From: Euryarchaeota archaeon UBA552
GTDB taxonomy: Archaea > Thermoplasmatota > Poseidoniia > Poseidoniales > Thalassarchaeaceae
DNA: 54,176 bases
Reading direction: 5' to 3'
Assembly (NCBI GenBank): GCA_002499585.1
Contig: DAMH01000019.1
Coordinates: 50,143 to 104,318, forward strand
Positions 53,801 through 54,176 of this stretch are shown piece after piece (the first letter of the stretch is position 1; each line of letters begins with the position of its first letter). A model generated the notes under the pieces. The model searched no databases, was not told the origin of the DNA, and saw only the letters and a list, made by a program, of their open reading frames with translations. The position numbers and the translations under genes are program-made.

Positions 53801-54176
53801 GCTGAGAGGAAGGCCGCCGAGAATGAGATACTCCGTGCTCGTGCCGAGGCCGAGCAGGCCCGGATGGACGCAGAGCGAGCACGTGCCGAGGCCGAACAAG
53901 CCAAAGCACAGGCCGCCACTGCCGCTGCGGCTGCTGCAGCCGCTGACAAGCAGAGAGCCGAAGAGGAGGCCCAAAGGGCTAGTTCACTGGCAGAAGCCGA
54001 GGCTGCGGCCACTGCTGCCGCCGAGAGGCAAAGGGCCGAGGAAGAGGCCAGGGCGGCCAAGGAGGCCGCTGATGCCGCCGAGAGACAGCGCGCCGAACAG
54101 GAGGCCATCAGAGCCTCGGAAGCAGAGGCAGCGGAGCGTATCAAGGCCATGAACGCCGAGATCGAGGCCCGCAGGC
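41891..54176 (+). CDS. Giant RCC1/TSP3/Ig-repeat surface protein (3' incomplete)
   Basis: One continuous frame without stops runs from the ATG at 41891 past the end of the window, at least 4,095 codons; I checked the frame through all the regions listed. The N-terminus has basic residues (KQKRRA) and the hydrophobic core AIVLSFLMIMLV, a signal peptide or anchor. The order is then 7 RCC1-like repeats, a propeller-like module, a calcium segment, 14 RCC1-like repeats interrupted by an insert, Asp-rich calcium repeats, more propeller-like modules and He_PIG-like Ig domains, a TSP3-like block, a transmembrane helix (residues about 3782-3802) with basic residues after it, a beta-rich domain, and an Ala/Glu coiled coil. 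GC content is higher (57-60% in rows I counted) than in most of the window. It is probably a cell-surface adhesion, recognition or substrate-binding protein; the function is inferred. Confidence 0.9.
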   Translation, partial: MSGGYALPILQNSTTKSEGHKQKRRAIVLSFLMIMLVQTSYFTQSQYEAAKESVDPAESHGTGGSSKHLNETSLSVGSGHTCVFGDDSHDFGDRMKCWGTGDMGQLGIGNTQDIGDETGEMGENLPFVDTGNGLNITKATLGESHTCAMFENGSVKCWGETSLLGIGYNDVDGFGDGYQETGEVLPYLPLPVGRKVLDLEAGHRHTCAILDNSDITCWGDNSQGQLGIGNTSFIGDAVDEIGDYLPITSTPSITSSTPSSLAMGWDHSCALFSNGEVYCWGDNSRGQLGIGSTSNVGDNPGEMGANMAPVDFPTGRTAVQITAGDDFTCAVLDNGDVACWGYNSHGQLGIGTTSNQGDSPGEMGDSMTITDINYNAVQAIDAGKDHVCALVSAARVKCWGANQAGQLGYGDTQSRGDGLNEMGSNLALVNTGSQSIVDVSAGDGMTCTMNSISAVQCWGLNVKGQLGIESTNYIGDDGNDMPPSYTDVEIFTSFAGSGCDSYIFPPFHPTFTGNTVDETSNDVGDSNDMEPLSNGCPAISYTDDENGHVKLAVFLNGLWTVETPITGASNVLSTAITVDSEDRVHIIAADPSYDSTSQDVIFATKVAGRWVVTQLAQSANADIVDILSTPSGLTAIWSTGSKLTSLECPSNCHQASQWSEAFDESFSGVSNLEAMHDPESGTTHVAFVTPGTTSDSVLRYLTSSGTTATASVISTDTASSTTERVVSMDMDTEGNLYVAHSNSSGNVILHICNPSASGCGSAANWNSEDTGLTNSEIHLAVDLSMDPHVVSNGASSIVIASRSDGTWSTSQVFNYESDWSSILIDDYGRTWIAAHVGASNDLWVFNAWGFAGNGFELDVDGDGFTGYDELRCGTDPVDASSAPEDFDLDGTCDSLDDRVDLPAVGDSAILTMGDSFGCAVSPANDIYCWGLNDKGQLGRTTTGNNAQTAGDVTGLPDDFRPISLDAGADHACAVGADGSVWCWGSNAEGQLGTGSTASTGSPAPAEMPANVRATSVSAGLEHTCATTSKGRVLCWGTGTSGQLGQISMPGMPAGFSSGGELRAELADYPMTTSYYDNTRGYVASSTNQGVHNSRSGMIIPGPISQWGGTGTHTVSFDWRASSEGCSDYAVLGRVSATAIQNDNTRCNGGWASHSRSYSDSTENIGWWFFKDHSVHSNDDTMYVDNIVVRDQTGTIVYEQDFETLPADTYSIPTPAYATPSTKIFEEVSAGSRHTCALDSQSQAWCWGYNGGSSEMTLGSPSLTAGNSTALVLVDLTGEGSQIDSMPGLRSISAGQDVTCGLVDSGTETICWGEGVNEDELLGAASSSHNGTYADLGSTGDRHTGVSVGIEHACAVVESTIECWGRESSGELGDAGAQSSNPTSPVTAVIGYGTPVEVSVGHDATCAVLRVSASDSFNRIGCWGESGSGQMGSGSMPDQTSGPDSEGRLVEYTSTSPVQSHLSSSAIEKSPSSVDQLEMGYDHTCTVSVYGLVKCRGQNSQGQLGIGSTTHTGTSGTMPWTDLGSNRTVSQLSTGKNFNCAIIDGGDVKCWGYNGYGNLGLGSTTTWGDGPSEMGDSLPTLTLGQPAVDVSAGYDHACAVLLDGTLKCWGHNNYGQLGLGHTGTMTSPTTVYLGTGMVAKDVEAGTQETCVVMVSGQVKCWGRDHSGVLGNPGSGQYSDYFGNEPGETGDALPFIDFGPDRTAVSLSLNSYTACATLTDATTVCWGEGNQGQLGIQSSSSVGGNSDLDGDGFADDMGEQLIDVRLLNSSSWQPSYQVDPVAQVSVGSGTNFACAVGISGNVWCWGADDYQVLGNGNSHGSYNAGRLVEMSPHSAEAVEAGGFSACMLTVSSKVMCWGYSRYGQLKDTSSQEQIPRPILTDFDLHSGDADLDGWLDLWDDDDDNDGFLDAQDAFPLDACAHLDTDGDGMPDEVLSSCQSPLTQDDDDDGDGWSDADEAACGTESKQAYSLPGDPDGDGLCNAIDDDDDGDGWSDEEEWACETRNNARSFSPHSNYGPASAYLYGATLEYNQGSLWLVAGHSNSDVSVYEYSDTTHDNTPVYHYNDDFRYNHKMEAFVYDDKMYVSGTEGVYEMPPDGSSPIRIYERGYSSGSYHAEAALSSNGTMYVFDYNHIDAHYLESGEDSAQIVPRPRDDSQEFQLAVSPAGVLSAADWRSTGDPSTTGWYVYDWDGSSWSGTLVHPETSEGYSHYRQAEYIIDSSGGQHLAYLNSAGDLRYLTDSTSSDGTWTLQLSDSIDETVNHKRGGMAMEVTDDGDVHIIFYDSSDNDLYHSRRIDGNWFSTSIWDFDTDEAYYNGIDMVLDDQGDPRIYAQVDYAQGDARMIYYGSFSDPSTDNGSIPSDSNSDGICDPLAAAVLDYGQGLTFEMGFDASFTPLYEGLLPTSISISPSLPTGVSMDSATGVISGTPVYPDPDGTTYTVTTTSSNDVWFGQIEIRVMDAPPMISDIATLSYYDTTRARDYDSYGVEYDEDGNSYVAAMRAESSCGSEAQVYKRNADGILQWCTAFTSLDGLPGTNLDSAIRGMKIAPDGSIVVTVVQSGDLQVSYNHRTSNPVAYDIHDSNMMGFGVVKLDPSTGAPLWTRLSNATLHYDGTPIDPALENYHSSYGSAWIRDSLSIDDSGSITFSYNAMDYNSGTYDMGLMFAGLEIPTDTACTQTNGAVNSRVSAGVIQLSSQGELEWLVEAIPMNGSSCNSWHSDYYLGNAAVGSSYPGDARTVSTAHPDGTVSLAVPFMSSISIGGIVVDGHNATDGSYSLAIARISQGGQVLWADAVTSLDSGMSAFNAGTSNYLKSDWASMLTYPNGDLGIVFSDRDYTNRDNSAPTISFLGEERTPATASWLAVARVDSTGTMVWLNVIEGSGLSDRYGTLHSVIDESDTMRVLVEREVYDSSKTWDTDFGSLRMLHIDELGRLSATSASTGTSYWNYLGQTEFNDIAIHPSGDTVIMGKPYNQKWGKQTASTTLSDGQSIGNTGGLFRLFNSISHEAENNFAIHQQANQLVAESDGSLSSWAILEGTLPQGLTLNTNSGTISGSPTSLTTPGQEADITLRQSVSVGGESIYRTLDVTVIVADRAPEVLYDTVGKKGWTTGTSSGTEHYPFETAILNGLYMLGSTNQFVADSIASIERTVSVPSGTSADFKIRWGTSSESADRMELWIDNVYIASKHGSMTTQTFEITEGEHTVQVRYVKNSNTDGGSDTGFISEASFLVRGTTNALFPGSIVYFEPSTLELTRGIPMDIFEPLEVEYSEFLHEYIARPELPPSLNLNGISGALSGTPSVNTHAPWDDLTALAETYDLRACNDWHTRYPGYNPVCDDNPIDITIVEQKPDFSYGVLNEVELPRDLYAELTPTNSGGESSFWMLEGELPYDLSFDHRSGKIHGNPYLITAPISLSITAVNTGGTTTVDVTLSVVGDAISLSFPTPSIELVQGQEMQPFAGQTSGASVQLWLISPNLPDGLSFGDENGTIWGTPEATMPLTPYTVQVISGTSADSATLLISVVPDTEGDRDLDGWKDEIEAICNTDPDLAESQPSDIDSDGVCDHLDSDRDGDGETDEREERCGSDPSDPNSLPPDQNENGFCDAEEEDRDNDGILDFLDAFPDDSSANRDTDGDGMPDEIIGDSTSTPPLIEDTDDDGDGWLDLDESLCGSNPKRLSDFPPDMDGDMICDTLDDDIDGDGWLNEVETGICGGNPLDIDITPLDMDGDMICDALDDDIDGDGWTNEVENRTACGSTDIFDSSDYPADGDNDGICDGEDITPSSSLSSITDMWWLCCLLLLLLLLLGLIPLWRGRNKTVLDQLAGPEPPNTTSKPKFSSGAGTKSDPFVLEPSMGVPAGGRTICSELITIRNIDPNNIVPVTDRNEGTNGYRFNLTSEEHQESDNDLLMPDDQGKVTFRFEFEDRVPTRGGATYESRYRVGTGSVHFLWRVTVDPEPGYAATEEEMVAIQTEQRRLAEEAAERKAAENEILRARAEAEQARMDAERARAEAEQAKAQAATAAAAAAAADKQRAEEEAQRASSLAEAEAAATAAAERQRAEEEARAAKEAADAAERQRAEQEAIRASEAEAAERIKAMNAEIEARR
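42110..43345 (+). repeat. RCC1-like repeat block 1, seven units
   Basis: Seven consecutive units, each about 55 residues, carry the pattern [G]-x-x-H-T-C-A followed after 8-16 residues by C-W-G-x-N-x-x-G-Q-L-G-I-G. Examples are AGHRHTCAILDNSDITCWGDN and AGDDFTCAVLDNGDVACWGYN. Each unit has a pair of Cys that can form a disulfide within the blade, as expected outside the cell. An acidic linker GD-x-P/G-E-M-G recurs between units. Seven units make one complete RCC1 propeller. Confidence 0.85.
43350..44450 (+). other. Propeller-like module within the giant protein
   Basis: This stretch of about 365 residues lacks the Cys-Trp-Gly repeat signature. It has recurring strand pairs of the form I-A/T-V-D-x-x-D/G-x-x-H/W-I/V-A-A, for example ITVDSEDRVHIIAADP, MDMDTEGNLYVAHSN and LIDDYGRTWIAAHVG. 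Such periodicity is typical of sialidase/NHL-type beta-propeller blades. Assignment is by pattern only. Confidence 0.5.
44455..44590 (+). repeat. Thrombospondin-3-like calcium segment
   Basis: The sequence LDVDGDGFTGYDELRCGTDP, then EDFDLDGTCDSLDD, has the Asp-x-Asp-x-Asp-Gly calcium-loop pattern and Cys spacing of TSP3 repeats. It separates the first propeller region from the second RCC1 array and should stiffen on binding calcium. Confidence 0.8.
44595..47510 (+). repeat. RCC1-like repeat block 2, fourteen units with an insert
   Basis: Fourteen C-W-G units are counted (first MGDSFGCAVSPANDIYCWG, last AGGFSACMLTVSSKVMCWG), again with paired Cys. One unit has C-R-G in place of C-W-G at about 46367. 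Fourteen is twice seven, consistent with two RCC1 propellers in tandem. Unit 3 is followed by an insert at about 45029-45560, described separately. Linkers again carry GD-x-x-G-E-M-G-type acidic turns. Confidence 0.82.
45029..45560 (+). other. Inserted beta-rich module between RCC1 units 3 and 4
   Basis: Within the second RCC1 array a segment of about 175 residues without the repeat pattern interrupts the third and fourth units. It contains SQWGGTGTHTVSFDWRASSEGCSDYAVL, RSYSDSTENIGWWFFKDHS and MYVDNIVVRDQTGT, then EQDFETLP, a pattern often seen in jelly-roll carbohydrate- or ligand-binding modules. The role as a binding module is inference. Confidence 0.45.
47519..47930 (+). repeat. Asp-rich calcium-binding repeats, first large block
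   Basis: About 135 residues are packed with D-x-D-x-D-G-x-x-D loops (DADLDGWLDLWDDDDDNDGF, LDTDGDGMPDEV, DDDDDGDGWSDADE, DDDDDGDGWSDEEE). This is the thrombospondin type-3 repeat or dockerin-like calcium pattern. The poly-Asp runs come from GAC/GAT codons. It marks the end of the RCC1 region. Confidence 0.85.
47930..48960 (+). other. Propeller-like module, second
   Basis: Strand-rich sequence with recurring W-x-G, Y-V-Y-D and H-I-I-F-Y-D type segments (AYLYGATLEYNQGSLWLVAGHSNSD, DDGDVHIIFYDSSDNDLYHSRR) follows the calcium block. It is again propeller-like, with no recognised family name. Confidence 0.4.
48990..49260 (+). other. Putative Ig-like domain (He_PIG type)
   Basis: The core SPSLPTGVSMDSATGVISGTP is the standard signature of the bacterial and archaeal putative Ig (He_PIG) domain, P-x-L-P-x-G-L-x-x-D-x-x-T-G-x-I-S-G-T-P. 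Four similar units follow further on: LEGTLPQGLTLNTNSGTISGS (about 50880-51170), a shorter one (PPSLNLNGISGALSGTPS near 51715), SFWMLEGELPYDLSFDHRSG (near 52020) and LISPNLPDGLSFGDENG (near 52275). Confidence 0.75.
49270..50870 (+). other. Beta-propeller-like repeats (SBBP-like)
   Basis: About 530 residues contain repeated G-x-x-D-x-D-G-S-I-V/T-x-x blades and sentences such as IAPDGSIVVTVVQSGD, DDSGSITFSYNAMDY, HPDGTVSLAVPFMSSISIGG and YPNGDLGIVFSD. The pattern resembles SBBP propeller modules in other secreted prokaryotic proteins. There are sparse cysteines. Confidence 0.5.
52440..53215 (+). repeat. Thrombospondin-3-like repeats, second large block
   Basis: About 255 residues consist of calcium-loop repeats (DGWKDEIEAICNTDP, DIDSDGVCDHLDSDRDGDG, DTDGDGMPDEI, DMDGDMICDTLDDDIDGDGWLNEVE, and a close copy beginning DMDGDMICDALDDDIDGDGW). 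Two of the units, near 52910-52985 and 53030-53105, are nearly identical, which suggests recent internal duplication. They sit directly before the membrane helix and act as a Ca-stiffened stalk. Confidence 0.9.
53234..53293 (+). other. Transmembrane helix of the giant protein
   Basis: Residues about 3782-3802 read MWWLCCLLLLLLLLGLIP and then LWRGRNKT. A pure hydrophobic run followed by basic residues indicates that the C-terminal part is inside the cell (positive-inside rule). The calcium stalk lies on the outside. Confidence 0.88.
53294..54176 (+). other. C-terminal domain and Ala/Glu coiled coil (runs off window)
   Basis: A beta-rich domain (about 53350-53735, with KSDPFVLEPSMGVPAGGR, ELITIRNIDPNN, YRFNLTSEEHQ) precedes a helical region from about 53740 to the edge. 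The latter is built of A-E-A-E-Q-A-R, R-A-E-E-E-A-x-x-A and similar heptad-like units with long Ala runs, a coiled coil of at least 140 residues. The sidedness implied by the membrane helix puts these on the cytoplasmic face; if the helix were instead inserted the other way they would be outside. Confidence 0.7.

Noticed and set aside
42025..54150. Many reverse-strand open frames within the giant gene, rich in Arg, Pro and Ser
   Set aside because: They are shadows of the forward frame caused by high GC and repeated GAC/GGC/TCC codons. They have no family similarity, and the forward frame is continuous with clear domains.
1..54176. CRISPR arrays, insertion sequences, integrases, prophage or toxin-antitoxin pairs
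   Set aside because: No direct-repeat/spacer arrays, transposase motifs or attachment duplications were seen; the only repeats are protein-coding.

Overview
The window is archaeal chromosomal DNA and most resembles Marine Group II Euryarchaeota (Candidatus Poseidoniales). The archaeal information-processing genes are Orc1/Cdc6, PCNA, transcription factor S, Nop5/fibrillarin, Pelota, an EF-Tu/SelB relative with a degenerate G domain, a TBP-like protein, a GTP-dependent dephospho-CoA kinase end and a Bat-type HTH-10 regulator. They sit among many bacterial-looking genes: MutM, formate-THF ligase, IcmF, a CysJ-like diflavin reductase, biotin carboxylase and LysE-type exporters. That mixture, the compact gene-dense layout and a very large secreted Ca-binding protein fit surface-ocean heterotrophic archaea. 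The lineage is inferred from gene content, not from a marker phylogeny.

Layout. 1-3.1 kb: end of a CoA-biosynthesis gene, then cdc6 with a small membrane protein, and an MBL hydrolase; the gap upstream of cdc6 is a candidate origin. 3.2-7.5 kb: diflavin reductase, biotin carboxylase and PfkB kinase in one forward run. 7.4-13 kb: hypotheticals, the EF-Tu-like and TBP-like proteins, a hotdog thioesterase, a TatD-like hydrolase and tRNA-Gly(UCC). 13.1-19.7 kb: ABC exporter, FGE-like membrane protein, PCNA/TFS, then nop5-flpA-mutM. 19.7-27 kb: a reverse-strand run SMUG1, acyl-CoA synthetase, LysE, isobutyryl-CoA mutase, SDR. 27.2-33.7 kb: PAP2 phosphatase, a three-gene set resembling 2-aminophenol 1,6-dioxygenase beta and alpha plus 2-aminomuconate deaminase, SlyD, and an amino-acid permease with a C-terminal EF-hand. 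33.7-41.8 kb: endonuclease IV with an acidic tail, an unknown protein, Pelota, formate-THF ligase, shikimate dehydrogenase, MscS, Bat-like regulator, LysE.

41.9 kb to the right edge: one uninterrupted forward reading frame of at least 4,095 codons that runs off the window. It encodes a secreted, membrane-anchored giant. I read 21 RCC1-like repeats in it, 7 in one block and 14 in another, each with a cysteine pair, which fits three seven-bladed propellers. They are followed by other propeller-like modules, thrombospondin-3-like Asp-rich calcium repeats, putative Ig (He_PIG-like) domains, a transmembrane helix and an Ala/Glu coiled coil. This is the most unusual object in the window.

Functionally, the region combines replication/repair clamp and base-excision repair genes (PCNA, MutM, SMUG1, endonuclease IV) with catabolism of branched-chain or fatty acyl-CoA and probably of an amino-aromatic compound. 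That is what one expects of an archaeon living on proteins, lipids and dissolved organic matter. No CRISPR array, insertion sequence, integrase or prophage was seen, and no gene-free stretch exceeds 300 bases.
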